The translations under genes and the position numbers were made by a program. The notes under the pieces were generated by a model. That model saw only the letters and a list, made by a program, of their open reading frames with translations, had not been told where the DNA came from and did not search any database. Of a stretch of 5,779 nt of DNA, positions 1-5,563 are shown one piece after another. Each line of letters opens with the position of its first letter. Position 1 is the first letter of the stretch. The DNA lies in the NCBI GenBank assembly GCA_903920415.1, contig CAIXMD010000360.1, forward strand, positions 1 to 5,779. Direction: 5' to 3'. Origin of the DNA: an uncultured Desulfomonile sp. (GTDB lineage: Bacteria; Desulfobacterota; Desulfomonilia; Desulfomonilales; Desulfomonilaceae).

Positions 1-90
1 AAAAGCCCCTAACAAGAGGACGCACCCAGCGGCAATTAGTAAATTCTTTTGAAGAACACTAATTCTTAAAGCAAGGTCCTCAAAAAACAT
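1..90 (-). CDS. pilO: PilO, type IV pilus inner-membrane alignment protein (N-terminal fragment, runs off the window)
   Basis: Thirty codons are readable before the window edge, starting at the ATG at 90-88. The fragment begins MFFEDLALRISVLQKN, and from about residue 17 a hydrophobic stretch (LLIAAGCVLLLGAF) starts a single membrane-spanning helix. A short cytoplasmic head followed at once by a membrane helix is the usual PilO layout. The gene lies 10 bases after pilN, and its likely Shine-Dalgarno (GAGGA, 102-98) overlaps the pilN stop codon, which suggests coupled translation. PilO is known to pair with PilN in the inner membrane and to link the cytoplasmic PilM to PilP and the PilQ secretin. 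The identity rests mainly on position after pilM-pilN, because the fragment is too short to be diagnostic by itself. The rest of the protein, with coiled coil and ferredoxin-like domain, would lie outside the window. Confidence 0.75.
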   Translation of the reverse strand, partial: MFFEDLALRISVLQKNLLIAAGCVLLLGAF

Positions 91-100
91 ATCCCTGTCC

Positions 101-706
101 TCACCGCAGACGGCCGACTATCTTGAAATTTATTGTTCCCTTAGCCGTTTCAGCGCCTCCAGTAGCCGCCTCAAACCCTTTGAAGTCAACATCGGCAAAA
201 AAAGTTTGTTGGGACGTCTCTCCTGGGTCCTGGTGGAGAGATTTCTGAGTGAAATCTATTCTGATGGTTTGGAGCTTCTCGACGAAACTTGTTACCGAAC
301 TGTTGTCCAGACTTTTCCCAACTAGTGTGAAATTTCTGTTTGGGGTTTTTTCTAGAGACTCAAGCCAAACGTCTTCTGGAATGGTCAGGGATATTGCTTC
401 CATAATACGAGCAAAAGAGTCGCGATTCTGAACAAGCTTTCGTATGTCGTCCAACTGTTTTTTGAGTTGTCCCTCCTCTTTTGTTAAACTTGTAATCTCT
501 TTATTCCTCTCAGTTAGCTGCTCCAGCCTTTTCTGCAGAGCAGAGTGATCTTGCCCCAAGGCTGATAATTTGGCGCTCAGTGTAAGGTACCAAAAAACCA
601 TGATACCTACAGTGGCAGACAGAGCAATGCACGACAAGACGATGAATCTTTTTAGGTCGCGTTTCCTGAGAATATCCCTGATGGGGAGCAGATTGATCCT
701 TACCAT
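101..706 (-). CDS. pilN: PilN, type IV pilus inner-membrane alignment protein
   Basis: This 201-residue protein opens with MVRINLLPIRD. The conserved INLLP peptide is the part of PilN that, in characterised family members, docks into a groove on PilM. A basic stretch (RKRDLKR, 14-20) precedes one membrane helix at about 21-43, giving a bitopic protein with a short cytoplasmic tail and a large periplasmic part. Residues about 45-95 are rich in K, E, Q and L in heptad-like order and look like a coiled coil. Residues about 100-201 form the expected ferredoxin-like domain, including the typical phrase IPEDVWLESLE (109-119). A Gly/Ala/Glu-rich segment near 178-190 (EAATGGAETAKG) looks like a surface loop. 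The ATG directly follows the pilM TAA stop (TAA-ATG), so translational coupling with pilM is likely; only a weak AGG lies five bases upstream. The length is normal for the family. Confidence 0.93.
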   Translation of the reverse strand: MVRINLLPIRDILRKRDLKRFIVLSCIALSATVGIMVFWYLTLSAKLSALGQDHSALQKRLEQLTERNKEITSLTKEEGQLKKQLDDIRKLVQNRDSFARIMEAISLTIPEDVWLESLEKTPNRNFTLVGKSLDNSSVTSFVEKLQTIRIDFTQKSLHQDPGETSQQTFFADVDFKGFEAATGGAETAKGTINFKIVGRLR

Positions 707-1762
707 TTAAACCTGCTTATCCCTTTCATTCCTTAAGGCTAAACCTACAGCGACCGCCATGGTCGCCCCGATACGGCCAAGATAATCAGAATCAAAAACA
801 TTTGGATCAACGTTGAAAACCCTAAACGGATCAACAACTTCTACAGGAATGTTGAATTCTTTTTGAATAGCGGAAGGCAGGCCAAAGGTTGCTGCTCCGC
901 CACCAGATAATAATATCCTTCCAATCGCCTGGGTGGATACGTTTGCAGAAAAGAAATCAAGTGTTCTTCTCAACTCCGAGACATAGAGGTCTACATAGCG
1001 TTCGAATATTGTTTCAAGGTTTCCAGGGTTCATGTTGCCAAGTTGAGCACCGCGCTTCATGTTTTCAGCTCTGACAAAATCAACATTGAAAAATCGCATT
1101 ATTTCTCTAGTGATATTATCGCCACCCATCGGTAAATCCCTAGTGAACTGTGAAGTTCCAGACTTGAGTATAGATACGTTGATATTTGTCGCACCCAAGT
1201 TAACGAGGGCAACGATGTCTTCTTCAACGTCCGGATAACAGAATTCGTACATCACCTCCAGCGCGAAAGGATCAACATCAACTACGGTAGGGACAAGATT
1301 CAGCGAAGTGATTAGGTCCACGTACTCAGCCATGAAGTCTTTTTTCACTGCAGCGAGAATCACTTCCATAAAGCCGGGCCTCTCGGGAGTCTCCCCGAGA
1401 ATAAAGAAATCAAGATTCACATCGTCCATGTCGAACGGTATATACGGTTCAGCTTCAATCTGAATGAGTTTTTCCAAATCATGGTCTTTCATGGATGCCA
1501 CGGTTACTTGCTTGATGATGACCGCCTTTCCCGCAACCGATGTGCATACCTGTTTGATGCGACTTCTCGAATTATCGTATAAAGCTCTGATAGCATTGCT
1601 CACCGCGTCTGGGTTCTTGATGGATTTCTCAACGATAGCTCCATCCGGCAAAGGAGCCAAACCAGCAAAACCTAAATCCAAGCGATTTCTCGACCGACTG
1701 ATCTGCGCTAATTTTACCGTATTAGTTCCGATATCTAGCCCGATGACTGGTGAGACTGCCAT
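707..1762 (-). CDS. pilM: PilM, actin-like ATP-binding protein of type IV pilus assembly
   Basis: At 351 residues this matches the usual PilM size. It has the actin/FtsA-type nucleotide-binding motifs in order: phosphate-1 loop GLDIGTNTVKLAQI (8-21), phosphate-2 loop VNLGATNINVSIL (187-199) and adenosine motif LSGGGA (285-290). Family phrases EAEPYIPFDMDDV (103-115) and VDVDPFAL (161-168) are also present. There is no signal peptide or membrane helix, so it is cytoplasmic. In studied systems PilM binds the N-terminal tail of PilN and connects the cytoplasmic motor side (PilB, PilT, PilC) to the PilN-PilO-PilP-PilQ assembly. It is the first gene of a compact pilM-pilN-pilO group. An 84-base gap separates it from the upstream septum initiator gene and holds a good candidate promoter, so it probably begins its own transcript. 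The ATG at 1762-1760 has only a modest ribosome-binding sequence (GGGA, 1772-1769, six bases away). I see no missing key residues. Confidence 0.96.
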   Translation of the reverse strand: MAVSPVIGLDIGTNTVKLAQISRSRNRLDLGFAGLAPLPDGAIVEKSIKNPDAVSNAIRALYDNSRSRIKQVCTSVAGKAVIIKQVTVASMKDHDLEKLIQIEAEPYIPFDMDDVNLDFFILGETPERPGFMEVILAAVKKDFMAEYVDLITSLNLVPTVVDVDPFALEVMYEFCYPDVEEDIVALVNLGATNINVSILKSGTSQFTRDLPMGGDNITREIMRFFNVDFVRAENMKRGAQLGNMNPGNLETIFERYVDLYVSELRRTLDFFSANVSTQAIGRILLSGGGAATFGLPSAIQKEFNIPVEVVDPFRVFNVDPNVFDSDYLGRIGATMAVAVGLALRNERDKQV

Positions 1763-1804
1763 AATGGATCCCGGTCTCTCGACCTATTGCTGATTCACGT
1801 GGCT

Positions 1805-1833
1805 ATATTACAGAAAAATCAGAATGTTATCAA
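1805..1833 (-). promoter_or_regulatory. Candidate sigma70-type promoter for pilMNO
   Basis: Read on the minus strand, a -35 box TTGATA (1833-1828; 5 of 6 bases match TTGACA) is followed after exactly 17 bases by a -10 box TAATAT (1810-1805; 4 of 6 match TATAAT). The DNA just upstream (about 1850-1834) is almost pure A and T, resembling an UP element that would contact the alpha C-terminal domain. Transcription would start near 1798, leaving a leader of about 36 bases before the pilM ATG. This is read by eye; no start-site data are available. Confidence 0.55.
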
Positions 1834-1846
1834 TAAAAATATTTAA

Positions 1847-2233
1847 TTAAGGCAAGCTTTGGGACTTTTCCAAGTTCAATCCCGCATCTTTAACTCTCAT
1901 GGGTGTAGTAAACCCCGGCTCGAATATGTATACTGTCTCGTCCGGCCTAGCCATGCCAAGTTTGCGTTTGGCAACTTTCTCTATGGTCTTGGGGTTCTCT
2001 CGAAGAAGAGTTACTTCTCGTTCGAGTGATTTGATTTCTAGATGAAGACGTTCGTTTTCCTTTTGTAGGAGGCTCTTCTTTTCCTCCTGTTTATGCTTCT
2101 GAGTAAGACCATTACCACCTATGAGTAGGCCCAACGAAGCAACTGCACCAATAATTATGGCTATTTTCAATAGCCGGAGTGCCTGTCCAAGGATAAGCTT
2201 TAGGGCCTGCTTTCCAATTCCTAACTGAAACAC
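1847..2233 (-). CDS. FtsB/DivIC-type septum formation initiator protein
   Basis: This 128-residue protein has the FtsB/DivIC plan. A basic, amphipathic cytoplasmic head (1-23) is followed by one membrane helix (about 24-40), then a Gly-Asn-Gly turn (40-42) of the kind seen in FtsB. Next come a charged coiled coil (about 45-79, with LQKENERLHLEIKSLEREV at 56-74) and the family's closing block, ENPKTIEKVAKRKLGMARP (79-97) then DETVYIF. In characterised bacteria FtsB forms a complex with FtsL and FtsQ that activates septal wall synthesis by FtsW and FtsI. About 24 residues follow the conserved block, and the head is longer than in E. coli FtsB, so it is somewhat long for the family. The start is GTG (2233-2231), supported by TGAGGA five bases upstream; an in-frame TAG lies upstream with no ATG between. 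It lies between an ABC ATPase gene and pilM and probably has its own promoter. A pilus-related rather than division role cannot be excluded. Confidence 0.85.
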   Translation of the reverse strand: MFQLGIGKQALKLILGQALRLLKIAIIIGAVASLGLLIGGNGLTQKHKQEEKKSLLQKENERLHLEIKSLEREVTLLRENPKTIEKVAKRKLGMARPDETVYIFEPGFTTPMRVKDAGLNLEKSQSLP

Positions 2234-2238
2234 GATAT

Positions 2239-2244
2239 TCCTCA
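2239..2244 (-). promoter_or_regulatory. Ribosome binding site deciding the GTG start of the FtsB-like gene
   Basis: On the minus strand TGAGGA lies five bases before the GTG at 2233-2231. The nearby ATG triplets upstream are out of frame, and an in-frame TAG closes the reading frame further upstream, so this site fixes the GTG as the start. Confidence 0.75.
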
Positions 2245-2271
2245 GGGAAACATTCCATTCAATAATTACAT

Positions 2272-2300
2272 TCTATATCCCAGACGCGTTTTATTCTCAA
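2272..2300 (-). promoter_or_regulatory. Candidate sigma70-type promoter for the FtsB-like gene
   Basis: On the minus strand a -35 box TTGAGA (2300-2295; 5 of 6) is followed after 17 bases by TATAGA (2277-2272; 4 of 6). It lies within the 88-base gap after the ABC ATPase gene and would give a leader of about 32 bases. It is weaker than the pilM candidate, because the -10 box lacks the final T, and it was read by eye only. Confidence 0.4.
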
Positions 2301-2321
2301 CTCATTTCGATATAATAAGTA

Positions 2322-3122
2322 TTATGCTTTGAAACTATTGATTAAAAAATTTCTAAATTCAGAGATTTTCACGTTTCCGTCTAGAGCTACACCTTCCCTT
2401 TGCATTTCCCCCATGAGACCTGCCAAGCCTGGTGTCATTGATGACCATAGGTTTCCAAAGGGACTGGAAAAAAAATCTTCAGGGCAACCGTCGAAATGGA
2501 TAGACCCCTCGGAAAGGAACAAAACTCTGTCAGTTTGCAAGGCCTCATCAAGATTTTGGGTAATTTCTATAATAGTTGCTCCCGGGTCATGTCGTAACAT
2601 TCCTAAAAGTGAACGGATAGCTTCTCTGGCCAGCCTGTCCAGCATGGCCAGAGCCTCGTCAAGAATGAAGATCCTCGCTCCTGTGGCCAAAACTCCCGCC
2701 AACGCCAACCTCTGCTGTTCTCCCCCGGAAAGAGTGTGGACCAGGCGCTTTTCCATGCCGGTCAACCCAGTCCAACTGAGAGCACGAGCGAGCCTGGTCT
2801 TGATTTCAGGCACGGAGAAGCAGAAATTCTCGAGGCCAAATATAATATCTTCTTCGACAGAAATTCCCACTAATGAATCGTAAGGGTCTCCCCCAATATA
2901 GCCGATATCGGCGCAACCAACTGATCCGGCCGGATCAAAGTTTATGAAACCCGAATCGGCAGTCAGGAATCCCTTGATCAGTTTTGCCAAGGTAGTCTTT
3001 CCTGAACCATCCGGGCCGATCAAGGCAACCCAGGAAAGGTTGTCGATTGCGAGGTCCAATTTCGTGAATACGGGAGGTAAGTGAGGAAGGTAACGGAAGG
3101 ACAAGTTATTGACGACAATCAT
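2322..3122 (-). CDS. CbiO/EcfA-like ABC transporter ATP-binding protein, orphan, with altered Q- and H-loops
   Basis: This 266-residue protein has a complete ABC ATPase core: Walker A GPDGSGKTT (36-44), signature LSGGEQQRLALAG (131-143), and Walker B RIFILDE (150-156) with catalytic-type Glu156. The start (NLSFRYLP), SVEEDIIFGLEN (88-99) and a C-terminal tail after residue 205 resemble energy-coupling factor (ECF/CbiO) ATPases rather than other ABC classes. Two usually conserved positions differ: the Q-loop Gln, expected near residue 78 by comparison with FQNPDNQ of EcfA, reads IGGDPYDS with Gly, and the H-loop His is Gln189 (EITQNLDEA). ECF ATPases normally pair with a second ATPase, a T component and an S component; none is encoded here, so the substrate is unknown. 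It lies 123 bases after rplQ. The ATG at 3122-3120 has no adjacent Shine-Dalgarno and is preceded in frame by a TAG, so the start is reasonably constrained but translation may be weak or coupled. Confidence 0.88.
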   Translation of the reverse strand: MIVVNNLSFRYLPHLPPVFTKLDLAIDNLSWVALIGPDGSGKTTLAKLIKGFLTADSGFINFDPAGSVGCADIGYIGGDPYDSLVGISVEEDIIFGLENFCFSVPEIKTRLARALSWTGLTGMEKRLVHTLSGGEQQRLALAGVLATGARIFILDEALAMLDRLAREAIRSLLGMLRHDPGATIIEITQNLDEALQTDRVLFLSEGSIHFDGCPEDFFSSPFGNLWSSMTPGLAGLMGEMQREGVALDGNVKISEFRNFLINSFKA

Positions 3123-3245
3123 TTTGGTTGGGACGGCAAATGCTACCTTCTATTTTCTCAAAATATTACTGAGACTATGGTGTGGAGAACGATTCGACCT
3201 GTGTTCATGAACCAATGGTCTTGCCTGAGCATCAAAGGTCAATGC
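3123..3245 (-). other. Spacer between rplQ and the ABC ATPase gene, with a 10-base palindrome
   Basis: This 123-base spacer holds no gene of normal size. A perfect palindrome, GTTCATGAAC, lies at 3203-3212 and could be an operator, but it does not extend outward. A short dyad (AGCAT/ATGCT, 3228-3246) overlaps the rplQ stop without a T run, so no intrinsic terminator is evident. I found no promoter with both boxes at good spacing; a TAATAT occurs but lacks a -35 partner. Read-through from the ribosomal operon into the ATPase gene is the simplest reading. Confidence 0.35.
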
Positions 3246-3692
3246 TTAGACCTTGTCCTTGGTCTTGAATCCACTGAGAAGTTTGTCTTTCAGGCCCTTG
3301 ATTTTACCGACAGTCTTACCTTTGGATTCTTCAGTTTTTCTCTCCACGAGTTCTAAAAGGGACACTGGAGCGCCATCACCTTCTCGGAACCCTTTCTTGA
3401 TTACGCGTGAGTATCCTCCTTCGCGATTGGCGTAGCGCGGGGCGATATCATCAAATAGCTTCTTCGTGACTGTCTCTGAGCGCACAACCTTCAAAGCCTG
3501 ACGCCGAGCATGGAGATCCCCTCTTTTTCCCAGGGTGATCATTTTGTCTACGAGACTCCTCACGGCCTTAGCTCGCGTATCTGTCGTAATTATTGCTTCA
3601 TGGTCCAAAACGGAGGTGACCATGTTTCTGAGCATGGCTTCCCGTCGTGAAGTGTTCATCCCTAGTTTAAATCGTGCTTTTCTATGACGCAT
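3246..3692 (-). CDS. rplQ: 50S ribosomal protein L17
   Basis: The protein starts MRHRKARFKLGMNTSRREAM, the hallmark L17 opening, and continues with RNMVTSVLDHEAIITT and an RYANREGGYSRVIKKGFREG block close to the family's R-x-GGY-R-x-x-K-x-GFR-x-GD motif. L17 sits near the peptide exit tunnel of the large subunit. At 148 residues it is about 20 longer than E. coli L17 (127); the extra length is a Lys-rich C-terminal tail after ELVERK (about residue 118 onward), as seen in several other bacterial lineages. The gene lies 15 bases after rpoA, the normal last position of the alpha operon, and has a strong Shine-Dalgarno AAGGAG (3704-3699) six bases before ATG. Nothing suggests damage. Confidence 0.98.
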   Translation of the reverse strand: MRHRKARFKLGMNTSRREAMLRNMVTSVLDHEAIITTDTRAKAVRSLVDKMITLGKRGDLHARRQALKVVRSETVTKKLFDDIAPRYANREGGYSRVIKKGFREGDGAPVSLLELVERKTEESKGKTVGKIKGLKDKLLSGFKTKDKV

Positions 3693-3698
3693 TAAAGT

Positions 3699-3704
3699 CT
3701 CCTT
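3699..3704 (-). promoter_or_regulatory. Strong ribosome binding site of rplQ
   Basis: AAGGAG on the minus strand, six bases before the rplQ ATG and inside the 15-base rpoA-rplQ gap. It is close to the ideal Shine-Dalgarno, which fits a highly expressed ribosomal protein. Confidence 0.8.
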
Positions 3705-3707
3705 GAA

Positions 3708-4757
3708 TCAATCACTGGGGAAGTTTTCTCGTTCTTGACGCATCCTTTCCAGCTCAGCCCTTGAAGGAAAACTAGGAATTACGAGTCCAAGATGTAGATC
3801 CATGTCTGCCAAAATTTCCTTGATCTCATTGAGAGATTTTCGGCCAAAATTTTTTGTCTTGAGCATTTCAGATTCCGTACGCTGAACAAGCTCCCCAATA
3901 AATCGTATGTCGGCATTCTTTAAACAGTTCGCCGAACGAACGCTTAATTCAAGTTCGCCAACACTACGGAACAAGTTTTCATTGATTTCCGATTCAAGCT
4001 GAGGTTTTTCTTCATAAACCGGTTTATCTTGATCATCGAAGTTCTGAAAAACCAGAAATTGTTCTCTGAGGATTTTTGCTGCGTGAGACAAAGCATCTTG
4101 AGGGTAGACCGTCCCGTTTGTCCATATTTCTATGGTGAGTTTGTCGAAATCGGTCCTTCGCCCGACCCTGGCATTGGTTATCTTGTAGCTGACTTTGCGG
4201 ACAGGCGAGAAAACTGAGTCCAGAGCGAGCGTTCCGATCGGATCGTCTTCTTGCTTGTTGAATTCAGCTGGTACGTAACCCTTTCCCCAAGCAACCGTCA
4301 TGGTCATAGAGAGGCTGCCCTCTTTTGAAAGAGTGGCCAAGAGTTGTTCAGGATTTATTATGTCAACCGTATCGTCAGCAATAATATCACTAGCCCGAGA
4401 CTCTCCTTCACCGACTACTTCTAGTTTAAGTGTCTTTGGATAATTGGTACGGAGTCTTAGATTAACTTTCTTAAGGTTCAGAATCAAATCAGTAACGTCT
4501 TCCTTGACCCCGGGTATGGTGGAAAATTCGTGAAGAACTCCTTCGATCTTCACCTTGGTAATAGCAGCGCCCTGAAGAGAAGATAAAAGTATTCGCCGTA
4601 AGGCATTGCCCAAAGTAATACCGTAGCCTCTCTCCAAAGGCGCACAAACAAATTTACCGTAAAAAGGCGTATGCGTAGCCTCGTCCACCTCCATACGGTT
4701 GGGCCGCTGGAGTTCCAACCAATTTCGTGTCATCAGGGTTTGCCCCGTGTCGCTCAT
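3708..4757 (-). CDS. rpoA: DNA-directed RNA polymerase subunit alpha
   Basis: The alpha subunit dimerises to seed assembly of RNA polymerase (beta and beta-prime bind next), and its C-terminal domain contacts UP elements and activators. The N-terminal domain shows the signature LERGYGITLGNALRRILLSS (41-60) and GVLHEFSTIPGVKEDVTDLI. The C-terminal domain holds VRSANCLKNADI, whose Arg274 corresponds to the DNA-contacting Arg265 of E. coli, followed by FIGELVQRTESEMLKTKNFG and the closing KSLNEIKEIL helix. The 349-residue length is slightly above the family norm, with a charged tail ending ENFPSD. The start is uncertain. I prefer ATG at 4757-4755 because GAGGGA lies just upstream; ATG at 4769 (353 residues) lacks such a site. 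A third ATG at 4733 begins MTRNWLELQRP, where many homologues begin. It follows rpsD after an unusually long gap and precedes rplQ by 15 bases. Confidence 0.97.
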   Translation of the reverse strand: MSDTGQTLMTRNWLELQRPNRMEVDEATHTPFYGKFVCAPLERGYGITLGNALRRILLSSLQGAAITKVKIEGVLHEFSTIPGVKEDVTDLILNLKKVNLRLRTNYPKTLKLEVVGEGESRASDIIADDTVDIINPEQLLATLSKEGSLSMTMTVAWGKGYVPAEFNKQEDDPIGTLALDSVFSPVRKVSYKITNARVGRRTDFDKLTIEIWTNGTVYPQDALSHAAKILREQFLVFQNFDDQDKPVYEEKPQLESEINENLFRSVGELELSVRSANCLKNADIRFIGELVQRTESEMLKTKNFGRKSLNEIKEILADMDLHLGLVIPSFPSRAELERMRQERENFPSD

Positions 4758-4761
4758 GGCT

Positions 4762-4767
4762 TCCCTC
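4762..4767 (-). promoter_or_regulatory. Ribosome binding site favouring the second ATG of rpoA
   Basis: GAGGGA on the minus strand ends four bases before the ATG at 4757-4755, giving a GAGG core with six-base spacing. It overlaps the alternative upstream ATG (4769-4767), which itself is preceded only by AAAAGCA. This favours the shorter protein, without proof. Confidence 0.55.
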
Positions 4768-4769
4768 AT

Positions 4770-4930
4770 TGCTTTTCACGCATTTTGCTTAGCACAATCC
4801 CGAAACCACTGTCGAGGACCGTGTTAAAGACCGTGTCGTCCGACTCCCAGCCAAACTAAATGGATCGTTGGGGTGAGAGTCTCTCAAGTCCAGAGTTGCC
4901 CAAGTTTAAACTCATATAAGAGTTCAGTTC
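4770..4930 (-). other. Long rpsD-rpoA spacer with dyad and tandem repeat; possible leader region
   Basis: This 161-base stretch inside the alpha operon encodes nothing recognisable. On the minus strand it holds, in order, a perfect palindrome AGTTTAAACT (4912-4903), a dyad TGAGAG-A-CTCTCA (4886-4874) flanked by TTGGG/CCCAA arms (4903-4899 and 4872-4868), and a direct repeat of ACACGGTC (4836-4829 and 4824-4817). No T-rich terminator and no convincing two-box promoter was found. The structured half near rpsD could fold in RNA or bind a protein, but no known riboswitch or ribosomal-protein leader is recognised. Confidence 0.35.
4817..4836 (-). repeat. Tandem 8-base direct repeat in the rpoA leader
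   Basis: ACACGGTC occurs twice on the minus strand, separated by TTTA, giving a 12-base period. It is short and may be chance, but it lies in a leader that is unusually long for this operon position. Confidence 0.4.
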
Positions 4931-5557
4931 CTACTTTGAATAAAACTCAACGATAAGCTGCTCTCTTATTGTAGGAGGCAGCAGATCTCGAGTCGGCAAC
5001 GACTTAATTATTCCTCTAAAATTAGAGACGTCTACATCCAACCACTCTGGGATTCCCCTTCGGCTAACTGTTTTAATGGAGTCGTCGATGGCGGCTATTT
5101 GACGGCTCTTTTCCGGAACTTCAATAACCATGCCCGGTTTGGTCCTGAAGGAGGGCACATCCACCCTGCGGCCATTCACACTAAAGTGGCCGTGGTTTAC
5201 TAGTTGCCTCGCTTCAGCTCTGGAGGCAGCAAAGCCCATCTGGTAAACCATGTTGTCAAGGCGAGATTCAAGAAGCAGGAGGAGATTCTCACCGGTGACT
5301 CCTTTCCTCTTCTCTGCAAGATGCACATAGTTCCGAAACTGTTTTTCCAGCACGCCGTAGATGCGTCTTACCTTCTGTTTCTCACGAAGTTGGACTCCAT
5401 AGTCAGTGTGTTTCGCTCGTCTCTGACCGTGCTGGCCTGGAGGGTAGTTCCTTCTTTCTGCTGAACATTTGTCAGTGTAACATCTATCCCCCTTGAGAAA
5501 CAGCTTACTTGTTTCTCGGCGGCAAAACCTGCAAACCGATTCTCTATAACGTGCCAA
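4931..5557 (-). CDS. rpsD: 30S ribosomal protein S4 (zinc-binding type)
   Basis: S4 is a primary 16S rRNA-binding protein that nucleates 30S assembly; in some bacteria it also represses its own operon. This 208-residue protein begins MARYRESVCRFCRRE and carries four cysteines, C9, C12, C26 and C31, the zinc-knuckle pattern of the C+ form known from Thermus and others. An S4 RNA-binding domain follows at about 97-160 (ESRLDNMVYQMGFAASRAEA, then HFSVNGRRV). The C-terminus PEWLDVD...PTIREQLIVEFYSK is typical. The start codon is TTG (5557-5555), not ATG: no in-frame ATG lies nearby, the alignment to known S4 begins exactly here, and AAGGAG sits six bases upstream. The stop is TAG. It follows rpsK after 44 bases. 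TTG is unusual for a highly expressed ribosomal gene. Confidence 0.98.
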   Translation of the reverse strand: MARYRESVCRFCRRETSKLFLKGDRCYTDKCSAERRNYPPGQHGQRRAKHTDYGVQLREKQKVRRIYGVLEKQFRNYVHLAEKRKGVTGENLLLLLESRLDNMVYQMGFAASRAEARQLVNHGHFSVNGRRVDVPSFRTKPGMVIEVPEKSRQIAAIDDSIKTVSRRGIPEWLDVDVSNFRGIIKSLPTRDLLPPTIREQLIVEFYSK

Positions 5558-5563
5558 GCCTAT

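Noticed and set aside
1464..1793. A 109-codon open frame on the plus strand
   Set aside because: It is antisense to the pilM N-terminal half and promoter-side bases, with no recognisable domain; it is a shadow of pilM.
2312..2325. Dyad ATAATA-AG-TATTAT at the ABC ATPase stop codon as a terminator or operator
   Set aside because: It is made only of A/T pairs with a two-base loop, too weak for a terminator and common by chance in AT-rich spacers.
2329..2883. A 184-codon open frame on the plus strand
   Set aside because: It lies fully antisense to the well-supported ABC ATPase gene, has no family features and its composition mirrors the opposite strand.
3228..3246. Hairpin AGCAT/ATGCT at the rplQ stop as an intrinsic terminator
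   Set aside because: The stem is only five base pairs with a nine-base loop, and no T run follows on the minus strand.
4903..4922. AACTC/GAGTT inverted repeat just after rpsD as a terminator
   Set aside because: Five A/T-rich pairs around a six-base loop with no following T tract; mentioned only as part of the structured spacer.
5204..5464. An 86-codon open frame on the plus strand
   Set aside because: It is antisense to rpsD, whose identity is certain; there is no independent evidence for a gene.
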